A stretch of DNA of 64,000 nt. It comes from DAHUXN01 sp963811805 (GTDB lineage: Bacteria > Acidobacteriota > Terriglobia > Acidiferrales > UBA7541). The stretch is from assembly GCA_963811805.1 (NCBI GenBank), contig CAWESU010000001.1, forward strand, positions 3,224,001 to 3,288,000. The letters run 5' to 3'. The notes under the pieces were generated by a model that saw nothing but the letters and a program-made list of their open reading frames with translations, was not told the DNA's origin and made no database searches. Position numbers and translations under genes: made by a program. Positions 28,182 through 38,096 of this stretch are shown here, one piece after another. How positions within the stretch are numbered: the first letter of the stretch is position 1; every line of letters starts with the position of its first letter.

Positions 28182-31106
28182 CTAAGGTGTTGGCAGAACC
28201 ACTTGGCTGAACCCGACGGTGTTGACGTCGCGGAACATCGGAGTGCGCGGCGGCAAAAGGCTCGGTGTCAGGAAGTCGGAGTCGAAGCTATAGCCGCGGG
28301 TCGGGGGTTGATATACTGTGTTGTTGAGACCGTCTTTGTAAACGCCGATGGCCTGGCGGCTGTAGTAGAAGCTGACGACGGAGCCTCTGTAGTAGAGCGT
28401 CTGACCGCCCCAGTTTTCGAGCATGCGAATAAAATTGTGAACACCACCGTCGGTGCCGAAGTCCTGATAGCAACCGCCGGTGCCGCAAGTTGAGGGCTGA
28501 GGAAAGGAAATGCCCTTGCCAGCGACGACGGCGAAGCGGTAGTTGGTTGTGGCGGCATTTCGGCCGCAGGTGCCCCAGACTCCTCCCTGTGGCGGATTGC
28601 TGGCGGGGCAGCTTCCCGAGTAATACGGGAATATGAACGAGTTGACGTCATTCCAGCTGTCCGAGAGAAGCGTGACCGAGTCGGCGATAACGGAGGTGGC
28701 CACGTGCGCTGCGTTTGGCGTGGCGTTCACGTCGCCGCCAGCCGCCGCATTGAAGTCATCTTGGACGTAAACAGGATTCTCCGAGACGATAGTCAGGCCG
28801 CATGCCACACCGTCCGGACAGGTGCCGAGGTTGATGCTGCTGCCGTTCACAATCTTCAAGGCGCGACGGAAAAAGAGCGGCGGATTTTGGCGCGCTTCCT
28901 CTGGATTCACAATATAGGCGCCGGGCCAGGGCATGGTCGGCGCAGTGCACCCCGCGCTGGGCTGGGGCACGACGCCTTTGTTGGTCAAGAGGTCGGTGAA
29001 GAGCGTCGGGTTGCCATTGACCGAGGGCCATGAGGGGCTTGTTTCGCCGTAGTCTTCCGGCACGCCGCCGACGACTTGGTTGCCAGGATTTTCAACCATG
29101 TCGAAGGTTTCGCCCGTGTCGAGAACCCCATCCGGGCATCCGTATCCGCTGGATGGATTGATGGAATCTTCGAAGCCGTATTCGCCCGTTTCATACGTTG
29201 ACGGCGAGGCTGGCGGCCACCCTCCCGGAATAGCGGTGGAATCGTAATTTCCGCGGCGATCGGAGAAGTAAATGGTGAAATCATTGGTGCTGTTGACGGC
29301 GTCTTTGGCCAACATTCCCGTGGCGTTGGTGGTTAAGAATTTAACGAGCTGGGTAATGTCGAGCTCGGTGTAGTTCATAACGCCGCCGGCGGTGGGCATT
29401 TGATAGTACGCAAAAGTACCCTTCGTTCCGCCGGTGGCAGTAACCGTAGTAGTGGGTGGCTCCAAGTCGCGCAAATTACCTTCGCGGGTATCAAACAGCA
29501 TGTTCGGCCAATAGTCGAAAGGGCTCGTGCTGAAAGTACCGCATGGCGCGGCGGTTGTCCCGTTGGATGGATTGTCGCGCATGCGTTCGAGCCGGATGAT
29601 GGCACCTAAGTTGATGTCGGCGCATGTTGACGCGGCGATCTGCGATGTCGACGATGGACTTGAGCCCGGCTGTGGAAATAGCGCCGGCAGAGAATAATAA
29701 CTATTCGCGCCGAGCGTAAAGCTCTTATTGGGATTTAGATTGCGGCCGGCGATCCCAAGACCTAGTACCGTGGAGGTCACATCTTTCCAAGTACCGCAGG
29801 AGCCCGCCGTTGTGGGATAGGACGTTTGGATTTCGATCTTGATGTAGCCGGTGATTAACGGTTGCCCGTTGGGCAGCCAGTATCCATTACTCGATGTACC
29901 ATAGCCGCCTGAAGCGGTATCAGCAGTATGAGAGGATGTAACGGCACCGGATTCGGCGATGGGAACGGCGCTACCAGCGGGGCCGAACGTCGCTCCTGCT
30001 ACTCCTAGATGCGTGGGAGAGACTGTAGTGTCTACGCAAGGCAAGCTCGAAAGGTCGGTGGAGTTGTCCGAGAGCATTATGCGCATGCTAGCCTGAGCAT
30101 AGTAACGCTGCGAATAGAGTTCCGGATTTGATGTGTTTTCGCTGGCCACAGGACGGCGAATCAAGTCGATGGGGTTCGCGCCCGGGGCCAGGGTGATCGA
30201 AAGGTTGACCGCCTTGACGCCGGTTTCCGAACTTCCTATGTAGCTGTTGTAAGTGCTCTTAGCCAAATTCGGGAACGCGGCATTTTGAGCGGAGCCTATG
30301 GTGCCTACGAGGCTCCCCTGCGTCAATTGCTGGCATCCTGCGGTGTTGCCGCTGGGCCAAGTGCCGGACGGGCATCCGCCAGAGGTGGTCGGAGCGTAAA
30401 TGGCTCCTGTGTATCCCGTGCTGGTGGGCCAGCCGTTTGAAAGGTTGGAGACGATGATGTCCTTGGCGGAGAGAACCTTTCCGTTGAATACTAGATCAGC
30501 GCCGCCGGCGAGGAAAAGGTTGCCGTTGGTCATGACGTTGCCGCCGAAGTCGAAATCGGGGCCGGGGAAGAAGCTCAAGTCCGTTTGTGAAAACATGCCG
30601 AACTGAAAGACGGGAATAGCAACGGTCTGAACCGTGCGGGTGAGCCGGACTTCGGCATTGGTAACGGCGTTGTGCGCGGTGACGGTCAGTGTATAGGGGG
30701 TCAGCAGGCCGGTCATGCCCTGATAGTTCCCCGACTCAATGACATGGTCCGTGGCCTCAGGATTGCCGGAACCATCGACGGGGAAAGTGATGTTGTAGCC
30801 GATCGCGCCGGAAGGAATCAGGTAGTCGACGCCCGGGACGTTCGGTTCATTCGCCGCGACGGCGAGGGCGTTCACTTGCGCTCCGGAAGGCGAGGAGTTG
30901 CTGGCGAAGAGATTGCCAAGGTCGCCGGTGAGTTTCTCCAGACCGGCTTCCGCGCCATAGAAAGTGTAGGTTTCGGAGCCGTTGACACCTCCGAGGCGCT
31001 GATCAATCAAGACCATCCACGAGAAACCAATGACGAGCGCAACGATAAGGAAAACGACGATAAGGCTCGTTGCGAGCGCCATACCGGACTGGGATTTGTT
31101 TTTCAT
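28182..31106 (-). CDS. Very large PilX-like type IV pilus assembly protein
   Basis: 974 residues, several times longer than the usual PilX (about 200). The N-terminal helix GMALATSLIVVFLIVALVIGFSWMVLIDQ followed by AGLEKL is the PilX_N signature. The rest is a long Ser/Thr/Gly/Asn-rich extracellular region with many cysteines in pairs and an acidic loop GCPDGVLDTGETFD resembling a calcium site. The start at 31106 follows GAGGAT. It is last of four genes. By context it is a pilus tip or surface adhesin assembled by the type IV pilus machine, whose motor genes are not in this window. Confidence 0.8.
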   Translation of the reverse strand: MKNKSQSGMALATSLIVVFLIVALVIGFSWMVLIDQRLGGVNGSETYTFYGAEAGLEKLTGDLGNLFASNSSPSGAQVNALAVAANEPNVPGVDYLIPSGAIGYNITFPVDGSGNPEATDHVIESGNYQGMTGLLTPYTLTVTAHNAVTNAEVRLTRTVQTVAIPVFQFGMFSQTDLSFFPGPDFDFGGNVMTNGNLFLAGGADLVFNGKVLSAKDIIVSNLSNGWPTSTGYTGAIYAPTTSGGCPSGTWPSGNTAGCQQLTQGSLVGTIGSAQNAAFPNLAKSTYNSYIGSSETGVKAVNLSITLAPGANPIDLIRRPVASENTSNPELYSQRYYAQASMRIMLSDNSTDLSSLPCVDTTVSPTHLGVAGATFGPAGSAVPIAESGAVTSSHTADTASGGYGTSSNGYWLPNGQPLITGYIKIEIQTSYPTTAGSCGTWKDVTSTVLGLGIAGRNLNPNKSFTLGANSYYSLPALFPQPGSSPSSTSQIAASTCADINLGAIIRLERMRDNPSNGTTAAPCGTFSTSPFDYWPNMLFDTREGNLRDLEPPTTTVTATGGTKGTFAYYQMPTAGGVMNYTELDITQLVKFLTTNATGMLAKDAVNSTNDFTIYFSDRRGNYDSTAIPGGWPPASPSTYETGEYGFEDSINPSSGYGCPDGVLDTGETFDMVENPGNQVVGGVPEDYGETSPSWPSVNGNPTLFTDLLTNKGVVPQPSAGCTAPTMPWPGAYIVNPEEARQNPPLFFRRALKIVNGSSINLGTCPDGVACGLTIVSENPVYVQDDFNAAAGGDVNATPNAAHVATSVIADSVTLLSDSWNDVNSFIFPYYSGSCPASNPPQGGVWGTCGRNAATTNYRFAVVAGKGISFPQPSTCGTGGCYQDFGTDGGVHNFIRMLENWGGQTLYYRGSVVSFYYSRQAIGVYKDGLNNTVYQPPTRGYSFDSDFLTPSLLPPRTPMFRDVNTVGFSQVVLPTP

Positions 31107-31131
31107 GACATTTATCCTCGATCGTGCAAAC

Positions 31132-32235
31132 TCACTGGAATTCATTGGTAAAGGCCAAACCGCGAAGGCTGATTTGAGAAATTAGATTGTCGCGGAAGGT
31201 CTGTTTCGTCCAAGAAAAGGGCGCGTCAGAGCGCGCTCCTAAGAATATGTTCGTGCTCATCATCTGGTTTGCGTTCATGCCCGCTGGCGGAATGGGTTGA
31301 TTGGTGCAGGCTGCACCGCAGGCGGCGCCGTTGACAAAGTTGTAAGTGATCCAAAACGCCTCGAGGGACTCGCCGACTGGCTCCGGAGTAAAAAAATTGA
31401 CCTGGCGCATCAGGCGAGGGCCAGAGGGATTGGTGTTATCGAGATAATAGGTGACCATCCAGATGCGGGTCGCCGTGGTGGGTGGATAGGTACCACTGCC
31501 AGCGGGTGACTGAAGCTGTTTTATGGTGCCGGCAGGGTCAGTGCGGCCGTTGAGTTTGTAGGGATCGCCCGTGGCGAAGCCCATGACTTGGCCGTTGACC
31601 GAAGTCACGTACTGCAAGGTGTTGCCTTGCGCGTTGCTGAACATAATCAGGTCGCCGATAGCGACGGCACCGTTGCCGGCGTTGAAGACGACGCAAGTCG
31701 CGTCAAAGGTCGCCGAAGTTCCGGCGGCGTTGATGGTACCGGCGCAGGGTGTGTCCGGGGGCACCGCACCAGGGTCATTAATGAAGTTGGCGTTTAGCGG
31801 CTGACCCTGTGGATAAGTAACCGTGTCGGGCGGAAAAGTGTCGTTGTCCGCATAAATGATGGTCACCATATCGGAATTGACGGCGCCGGAGATCAGCGGT
31901 CCCAAACCGTGGCCAGGCGTGATGGCGGAAACGGAAGTGGCGCCAATCGGGAAGGTGTAGGCGTCACCAGTGGGCGAGGGTTCATTTACGGGAATGCCGC
32001 TTCCGTTGGGAATGGAAATGCCGCCCACGGGAATACCTGAACCGGCCAGCACGAAGTCGTGCTGAAGTTGGTCCATGCCCGCGCGGAGGTTTTCGTTCAT
32101 GTCACTCATCAATGAGATGGCCTGCGCGGCACGTTGCCCCTGGTTGAGCGCATCCAGAGAAACGCCGACAATGATGACAGTGATTGCGACGGCCACCATA
32201 AGTTCGATTAGGCTGAAACCTGAGTTTCGTTTCAT
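31132..32235 (-). CDS. PilW-like minor prepilin
   Basis: 367 residues. The class III leader MKRNSG followed by FSLIELMVAVAITVIIVGVSL is the prepilin peptidase site (cleavage after Gly, with Glu at +5). A large, low-charge, Gly/Pro/Thr-rich C-terminal domain follows, with four cysteines near the end (ACGAACTN). It is part of the minor-pilin set with the PilV- and FimT-like genes upstream and the PilX-like gene 25 bp downstream. Confidence 0.85.
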   Translation of the reverse strand: MKRNSGFSLIELMVAVAITVIIVGVSLDALNQGQRAAQAISLMSDMNENLRAGMDQLQHDFVLAGSGIPVGGISIPNGSGIPVNEPSPTGDAYTFPIGATSVSAITPGHGLGPLISGAVNSDMVTIIYADNDTFPPDTVTYPQGQPLNANFINDPGAVPPDTPCAGTINAAGTSATFDATCVVFNAGNGAVAIGDLIMFSNAQGNTLQYVTSVNGQVMGFATGDPYKLNGRTDPAGTIKQLQSPAGSGTYPPTTATRIWMVTYYLDNTNPSGPRLMRQVNFFTPEPVGESLEAFWITYNFVNGAACGAACTNQPIPPAGMNANQMMSTNIFLGARSDAPFSWTKQTFRDNLISQISLRGLAFTNEFQ

Positions 32236-32256
32236 GTGTTATGCGCCTCGGCCGAC

Positions 32257-32829
32257 CTATGACCACTGACAAATGAAGCTGGTCAGCACGTACTGTCTCT
32301 GGAATCTGCCCACTTTATAGTTGATGGTCACAGTAATTTGGCGGAGAACGGTAGTGGGCACGCCCGGCTCCACGACGTTGGTGATCGCGATCGTCCTCGT
32401 GTAGTTGCTCAGATATTGTTTGACGGCGTCAGCACCATCCAAAGTGCCGCTCGGGCCGGGGGTATAGATTGCGTCCAGGTCGTTGACGTTGTCATCGGCG
32501 GTGTCGATGATTCCGTCGGGGCCGGGATCGCACAGCACCTCGGCGCCGTTCTGGAAGATGCCACCGTTGGAGACGTTCTGGATTTGACTCCAGGTATAGA
32601 GTTGGGAGTCGCGCGCGTAGAAAACGCTCTCCACCGCTTCTTCGGCCTTTTGCTGGGCGATATAGTCGGCCTCTGACATGCCCATGAAGGCAATTCCGTT
32701 GGTCATCATGGCGGCGAGGCCCATGATTCCAATGGAGAGGATGAGCAGGGCGATCGCTGCTTCAATTAGCGTGAATCCAGCTGAAGAACCTATTGCTTTG
32801 GGGGTCGATATACCTTGATGGTAGCTCAT
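32257..32829 (-). CDS. PilV-like minor prepilin
   Basis: 190 residues from the ATG that overlaps the previous stop as ATGA. The leader is followed by GFTLIEAAIALLILSIGIMGLAA, the prepilin N-helix. Around residue 100 the segment DPGPDGIIDTADDN has the spacing of a calcium-binding loop of acidic residues. The longer frame to 33018 is an overlap artefact with the FimT-like gene. Confidence 0.85.
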   Translation of the reverse strand: MSYHQGISTPKAIGSSAGFTLIEAAIALLILSIGIMGLAAMMTNGIAFMGMSEADYIAQQKAEEAVESVFYARDSQLYTWSQIQNVSNGGIFQNGAEVLCDPGPDGIIDTADDNVNDLDAIYTPGPSGTLDGADAVKQYLSNYTRTIAITNVVEPGVPTTVLRQITVTINYKVGRFQRQYVLTSFICQWS

Positions 32830-33413
32830 TGTTGTACCCATCCATGTCCGGTTCCGTGATACATGCGGACCTGTCCGGTAGCGCCGAGGATCGTGACCGC
32901 CCGCGCGGTCGTGGCCATGTTCGTCACACCCATAAAGATGGAGCCGTCGATCAGATTGCCGCCGCCATCTATAAGAGTTCCATCGCTTTGAAACTGGATG
33001 ATCGGAGGATTCGAACAACTACCCGTTGGCGGTGGAATGTAGTTGAAGCAGGTGACCCCCGAGTCACCAAAGGCATCTGGCGTGTCGCCATTACCAGCGA
33101 ACTGCAGGAATGTCACGGTCGGCGAGAGGAATACCTTGCTCAGAACTGTTGTGCCGGCAGGAATATTCTGGATGGTCAGAGTGATTTGATTGTTGCCGGT
33201 GAAAGTGAGGATGACGTCGCGGCGCTGGGCAATCGCGGTCTGTCGCGCCAAGCGCAACTGACCTTCGACGAGGTAGGCGGAGGAGTTGGCGTGGAACTGC
33301 TGAAGGGTTGGTTGCATTTCCGCGAGCGTAGCGGCGACCATGACCCCCATGATCAAGACGGAGACCAGGAGCTCAACCATGCTGAAGCCGCTGGATGGAT
33401 TTTTCGTTCTCAT
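32826..33413 (-). CDS. FimT/GspH-like minor prepilin
   Basis: 195 residues. Leader MRTKNPSSG and then FSMVELLVSVLIMGVMVAATLA give the prepilin cleavage site with Glu at +5. The C-terminal domain has the GspH/FimT pattern (LRLARQTAIAQRRDVILTF). It is first of the four-gene minor-pilin operon, reading leftward. The start at 33413 follows GGGAG at wide spacing; an upstream in-frame ATG at 33491 adds a non-leader segment. Confidence 0.85.
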   Translation of the reverse strand: MRTKNPSSGFSMVELLVSVLIMGVMVAATLAEMQPTLQQFHANSSAYLVEGQLRLARQTAIAQRRDVILTFTGNNQITLTIQNIPAGTTVLSKVFLSPTVTFLQFAGNGDTPDAFGDSGVTCFNYIPPPTGSCSNPPIIQFQSDGTLIDGGGNLIDGSIFMGVTNMATTARAVTILGATGQVRMYHGTGHGWVQQ

Positions 33414-33756
33414 TTTCAACGCAACTCCCTTAGCCGAACGAGTGACACGTGAGACCAACAACCACGAGTGTAAGAGCATGAGGGCGGCCATCGCAGAATG
33501 TTCGGTATCGCATTGATATAGTGGCGGTTATCCTGATACCGGTAGATTTGTGGGCGATCGGCAGGAAGGCAGCAGGGGTTAAATGGTGACCAAAGCGCTC
33601 GCCCAGACCATAATCGGCGGGCGCCGACCTGGGTTGGCCCTACCGAGGCGCGGCGCTATCGCCTAGAACGATGGCCGCGAGATCTGGTGCTTTATCCATG
33701 CATGAGATTGGAGAGCAGCTCATAATGCATGGCCTTCGATGTTGCGGAGCTAAACG
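33414..33756. other. Divergent intergenic region with a hairpin near the transporter gene
   Basis: No gene. It should hold promoters for the pilin operon (left) and the transporter (right). An imperfect inverted repeat, CCATGCATGAG (33696-33706) with CTCATAATGCATGG (33719-33732), ends 24 bp before the transporter ATG. I see no match to a known riboswitch. Confidence 0.45.
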
Positions 33757-35622
33757 ATGTCGATAATTGATTTCTTGTTCGGACGGCCACTGCGTTCCTC
33801 AGAAGAGCGAGGCCAGGCACTGGGAGCGCTCGGCGGCATTCCGGTTTTCGGACTAGACGCGCTGAGCTCCGCGGCCTACGGACCGGAAGCAGCTTTGACA
33901 CTGCTGATTCCCCTGGGCGCATTGAGCGTCATATACATCGTCCCAATTACGCTCAGTATCATCGGTCTCTTGCTGATCGTCTTCTTTTCGTATCGCCAAA
34001 CTATCGAAGCGTGCCCGAGCGGCGGCGGGTCATACACGGTCGCTGGGAGAAATCTAGGGCCTTCTGCCGGGCTGCTGGCCGCTGCTGCGCTGATGATCGA
34101 TTACGTGCTGACGGCGGCAGTCGGGATTTCTGCAGGTGTGGGCGCGCTGATTTCGGCTGTCCCTTCTCTTCAGCCCCATACGCTGATGCTGTGCCTTGCG
34201 ATTCTGGTGTTAATCACTGTGATTAATCTGCGCGGGGTGCGCGAAACCGGAACGATATTCATGATTCCGACATATCTTTTTGCCGGAACGCTTCTGGTCA
34301 CGCTAGCCGTCGGGACTTTCAAGACGATCGCGGCAGGTGGCCACCCGACGGCGGTGGCGGCTCCGCCTCCTTTGCCGGCAGCGACGGCCGCCGTCGGAGC
34401 ATGGCTTATCTTGAAAGCATTCTCGAGCGGGTGCACGGCGATGACCGGCGTGGAAGCGGTCAGCAATGGCGTATGTGCGTTTCGTGAACCCGTGGTGCGA
34501 ACGGCGCAACGCACGCTGAGCATCATCATCGGGTTGCTGGTGATTTTGCTGGCGGGGATAGCGGTGCTCTGCCGCGCATATCACATCGGTGCGACGAATC
34601 CGGGTTCGGGCTACCAGAGCGTGCTTTCGCAACTTACTGCGGCGGTGGTGGGCAGGAATGTCTTCTACTATGTCACGATCGCGTCGATTCTCTTGGTCCT
34701 AGCATTTTCCGCGAATACCGCCTTCGCGGATTTTCCGAGGCTCTGCAGGCTGCTGGCGCAGGATGGCTATCTTCCCTACCCCATGGCGATACAAGGAAGG
34801 CGGCTGGTCTACACCCTAGGCATCACAGTGCTGGCGCTTCTTTGCAGCCTTCTGCTAATTGTGTTCGGAGGGACAACGGATCGATTGATTCCCTTGTTCG
34901 CGGTCGGAGCGTTTCTTGCATTCACGCTCTCTCAAGCGGGCATGGTGATGCACTGGAGGAATGTGGGCGGAAAGAAATCGCGCGGAGCGATGTTCATAAA
35001 CGGTTTTGGGGCGGCGATGACCGGTGGCACCGTTGTGGTGGTTACGATCACCAAGTTTGTCGAGGGTGCGTGGATCGTGACGTTGCTGATTCCCTTAACA
35101 ATCGCCTTGATGTACTCAATTCGGCGGCACTACACGAGAGTTCAGAAGGAAATCGCGGATCCCCGTCCCATCGATTTGAGCGAGTTAGGAGCGCCCATCG
35201 TGGTGATGCCGGCGAGTTCGTGGAATAAAATCAGCCGCGAGGGGTTGCAGTTCGCGGTAAACCTGTCGTCCGAACTGCACGTGCTGCACGTGGAATGCGG
35301 TGAAGACGAGGAAAATGTTCGCAAGAAGTGGATCGAATATGTGGAAAAGCCGATGAAGAAAGCCGGCTTGCCGGTGCCGCACATGACGGTGCTGAAGTCG
35401 CCGTTTCGCTTTGTGATCAATCCGATTGTGGACTATGTGTTCGATCTGGAGAAACGGAACCCGAAGCGGCAAATCGCAGTGATTATTCCGGAGCTGGTGC
35501 AGAAACACTGGTACGAGTATTTCCTGCACAACCAGCGCGCAACTTGGTTGAAAGCGGCGTTGCTGCTGAAGGGCACGCGGCGGATCGTAGTGATCAGCGC
35601 ACCGTGGTACCTGAAATCTTGA
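33757..35622 (+). CDS. APC-superfamily permease, KimA-like potassium importer candidate
   Basis: 621 residues. About twelve membrane helices fill residues 20-450; LGGIPVFGLDALSSAAYGPEA at 24-44 is typical of the KimA/YdaO group. A cytoplasmic C-terminal domain of about 150 residues follows, as in KimA of Bacillus, a high-affinity K+/H+ symporter dimer. Amino acid transport is the main alternative. No c-di-AMP riboswitch was recognised upstream. The gene is single, with an inverted repeat just before its start. Confidence 0.8.
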   Translation: MSIIDFLFGRPLRSSEERGQALGALGGIPVFGLDALSSAAYGPEAALTLLIPLGALSVIYIVPITLSIIGLLLIVFFSYRQTIEACPSGGGSYTVAGRNLGPSAGLLAAAALMIDYVLTAAVGISAGVGALISAVPSLQPHTLMLCLAILVLITVINLRGVRETGTIFMIPTYLFAGTLLVTLAVGTFKTIAAGGHPTAVAAPPPLPAATAAVGAWLILKAFSSGCTAMTGVEAVSNGVCAFREPVVRTAQRTLSIIIGLLVILLAGIAVLCRAYHIGATNPGSGYQSVLSQLTAAVVGRNVFYYVTIASILLVLAFSANTAFADFPRLCRLLAQDGYLPYPMAIQGRRLVYTLGITVLALLCSLLLIVFGGTTDRLIPLFAVGAFLAFTLSQAGMVMHWRNVGGKKSRGAMFINGFGAAMTGGTVVVVTITKFVEGAWIVTLLIPLTIALMYSIRRHYTRVQKEIADPRPIDLSELGAPIVVMPASSWNKISREGLQFAVNLSSELHVLHVECGEDEENVRKKWIEYVEKPMKKAGLPVPHMTVLKSPFRFVINPIVDYVFDLEKRNPKRQIAVIIPELVQKHWYEYFLHNQRATWLKAALLLKGTRRIVVISAPWYLKS

Positions 35623-35727
35623 GAAACTACTACGAATTATTGACGGGCAGTCGATCCCAGGCTACAACGCTAACGCTTTTGGCAGAGTTGCAACGTAGCG
35701 CGTTGACGGAAGCTCTTGAGGAGAGTA

Positions 35728-37875
35728 ATGACCCGATTCCTTGTTCGCATTTCATTCTTTATTCTGCTGAACACTTCCGTCGTGAGCATCGGCGCCGCGG
35801 CGCAGGGCTTCGCCGGGACGGGACCGAAGACTCCACAGGAATTGGCGGCGCTGGTCATACAACAGTTCGCTTCGGGATCGGCGGAAGAATTCAACAGCGT
35901 CGACCCGGATCCCGGCGGGCAACGCGTGGTGCAGCGCGCGCTCAAACAGAAGGCGGCACGACGGGGCGACCTGAGCCGCGTGATTTGGCGGGGGCCCGAT
36001 CGCGCGGTGCTCTTGCTTACGGGTACGGTGGGAGCAAGCAATTCGGGTGAAGAGACGACTGGCTCACGAGATTTTTCCGGATTGTATGAGGCGGCGAAGT
36101 CGAACGGGGTCTGGACGCTCGTGCGCCGCCTGCCGATCGATCAGGAGAATCACATTTTGTCTCAGGCAGTCCAATGCACGATCCTCCCCGGCGAGAAGAT
36201 CAGCGTGCAGGATCAAGTGGGAATTTCCGTGGGGGGCGTGTACGGCTTTGCGGTGCGCTTGAACGACCGGGCAAAACTGAGCCAAGTGAAACTAGGCGGC
36301 AAGCCAGCGAAGTATGAATTTGGCGGAGGGGTGCTCTGGCTGGAAACGCCTCCTCGGTCGCATGCTGAGCTTTCGCTGGTGTACAGCCTGGCGGCTGAAT
36401 CACACAAGGAAAACGAGAAAGCGCCGTCGTCGTCGGCCACGCCAACAGGCCCTCCCGCTTACGGGGAGTTCCTGAACGTAGATGTGTGGATGCCGCTGTT
36501 CGACTTCGACAGCGCGAACGACACTGCGCCAATCTCGATCACGGCACGGATTCCCTCCGCGTATTATCTGACCACCAGCATTCCACAAACGGAAAGCGTG
36601 AGCGGCGGCATGCGCATCGTGCGCGGGCGCACGGATGAGCCGGAGTTTACGCTGACGCTGATTTTCGATCGCGACTGGCACCCCACACTCGCGAAAGTTG
36701 GCGACATCGAGTTTGGCACTTTCCTCACGAGCGATTTTCGATGGAAGCCCGAGCAACTCGAAGACATCCTACGCAAGGAATACCAGATGCTCGATCCGCG
36801 GTTCGGGCCGCCACAGTCGCACTATCTGGCGGTAGTTGAGGAGCGGGGAATCGGCGAATCCGGCTTTCGTTATCGCGCAAACGATCTGGTAGTTTCCGGG
36901 ACGGGCGGCGGCACGGCTTTGTTTTCTCCGCTCGAGTCGGCTGCGTCCGAACCAAACGCGCCGTTCCCGCATGAAGTTTCGCACGGCTGGACCATGCAGG
37001 CGACCGGCCCGGCTGCGAATACGTTACGTGAAGGCTGGGCGACTTACTGCGAATGGATGTTCGTGGGCGAAGAGTATGGCGACGATGTTGAGCGGGACAT
37101 TTGGGAGACGGCGCACAATTATTATCTCTTGGGCGGGCATGACGGCGTGCGCAGCATACTGGGAAATCCAGGGAACGGCTCGATCCATTACGTGAAGGGC
37201 GCGTGGGTTTTCCATATGCTCGAAGAGGTGATGGGGCAAGAACGCTTCGATCGCGGCATGCGCGAATACATCGAGATTCCGCGCGAGCAGCCCGCCGGTT
37301 ACGAACAGTTCATCGCGGCGATGTCCCACGCGGAGGGCCATGACATGAATTCGTTTGTCATGCCCTGGCTGAGCGGGAAGTACATTCCAGACATCAGCGC
37401 GCGCGTGGATGGCGGGAACATAATTGTGACGCAAACGCAGCCGGATGTGGTTTTCGACTTGCCGCTTGATCTCGCGCTTACTATATCGTCGGGAAAAACC
37501 GTGGAGCGCAGCGTGCACCTGACGCAAAGGTCGGACGTCCTAGATGTAGGCGACATCGGCGCGGTGGCGAATGTGCGCATCGATCCGCATCACGAATTTC
37601 TTTTGCAGCGGCACTTTGGCGAAACGGTGCACTTCGAGCTGCGCGCGCCAGACGCAAAGGCGGTTGCGCTGACCGGCAATTTCGCGCTAAAGCCTGTTCC
37701 GGCGACGAAGACCGGCGACGTTTGGGTCCTCGATCTACCCATGAGCGAAGGACGTTACAGTTGGGCTTGGCAAGTGGACGGCAAGACGCTTGGCGCATCG
37801 CATAACGGGCAACCAACCGGCGGAGTGCGAGTCGTTCAGCCGTTGGAACGGTTGCAGACCTCTTACCCTAAATGA
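35728..37875 (+). CDS. Secreted M1-like zinc metallopeptidase with a C-terminal E-set domain
   Basis: 715 residues. A signal peptide (to about residue 25, SIGAAAQG) predicts export. The zinc site is HEVSHGW, and LREGWATYCEW supplies the third ligand 15 residues later, shorter than the classical M1 spacing of 18. A segment near 640-705 (ELRAPDAKAVALTGNF ... YSWAWQVDG) looks like a glycogen-binding-type immunoglobulin-like domain. GAGGAG sits before the ATG at 35728. It is the last chromosomal gene before the island. Confidence 0.8.
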   Translation: MTRFLVRISFFILLNTSVVSIGAAAQGFAGTGPKTPQELAALVIQQFASGSAEEFNSVDPDPGGQRVVQRALKQKAARRGDLSRVIWRGPDRAVLLLTGTVGASNSGEETTGSRDFSGLYEAAKSNGVWTLVRRLPIDQENHILSQAVQCTILPGEKISVQDQVGISVGGVYGFAVRLNDRAKLSQVKLGGKPAKYEFGGGVLWLETPPRSHAELSLVYSLAAESHKENEKAPSSSATPTGPPAYGEFLNVDVWMPLFDFDSANDTAPISITARIPSAYYLTTSIPQTESVSGGMRIVRGRTDEPEFTLTLIFDRDWHPTLAKVGDIEFGTFLTSDFRWKPEQLEDILRKEYQMLDPRFGPPQSHYLAVVEERGIGESGFRYRANDLVVSGTGGGTALFSPLESAASEPNAPFPHEVSHGWTMQATGPAANTLREGWATYCEWMFVGEEYGDDVERDIWETAHNYYLLGGHDGVRSILGNPGNGSIHYVKGAWVFHMLEEVMGQERFDRGMREYIEIPREQPAGYEQFIAAMSHAEGHDMNSFVMPWLSGKYIPDISARVDGGNIIVTQTQPDVVFDLPLDLALTISSGKTVERSVHLTQRSDVLDVGDIGAVANVRIDPHHEFLLQRHFGETVHFELRAPDAKAVALTGNFALKPVPATKTGDVWVLDLPMSEGRYSWAWQVDGKTLGASHNGQPTGGVRVVQPLERLQTSYPK

Positions 37876-37899
37876 GTTGATTGCCGGGCGTAAGAAAAA

Positions 37900-37927
37900 T
37901 GGCGGGGAGGGTGGGACTTGACGAGCC
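37900..37927. repeat. Degenerate extra copy of the tRNA-Ser 3' end
   Basis: TGGCGGGGAGGGTGGGACTTG followed by CGAGCCC resembles the plus-strand sequence of tRNA-Ser(CGA) at 55027-55060 with substitutions and a short deletion. It lies 119 bp outside the exact attachment repeat at 38019 and suggests an older insertion or a decayed second attachment site. Confidence 0.55.
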
Positions 37928-38018
37928 CTCCGCAGGCGCGGCGTGCCAGTTGAAAGAGTTCCAGGTTGCGGAGCCTGGCGAAGGGGCTCTTGGGTAAGGG
38001 CTCCAATTTTTGGTTTAA

Positions 38019-38043
38019 TGGCGGAGAGGGTGGGATTTGAACC
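38019..38043. repeat. Left attachment site of the island
   Basis: Twenty-five bases identical to 55027-55051, which form the T-arm, acceptor strand and CCA of tRNA-Ser(CGA). The match stops after GAACC on both sides. It marks the boundary between the M1-like peptidase region and the island. Confidence 0.92.
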
Positions 38044-38096
38044 GAGTGACTATATTCCAAAGCTCGTGTTTCGATGGTGTTGCGACCCTCACTCCC

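Noticed and set aside
33600..33756. c-di-AMP (ydaO-type) riboswitch before the KimA-like gene
   Set aside because: Only a simple inverted repeat is seen; the conserved riboswitch cores are not present.
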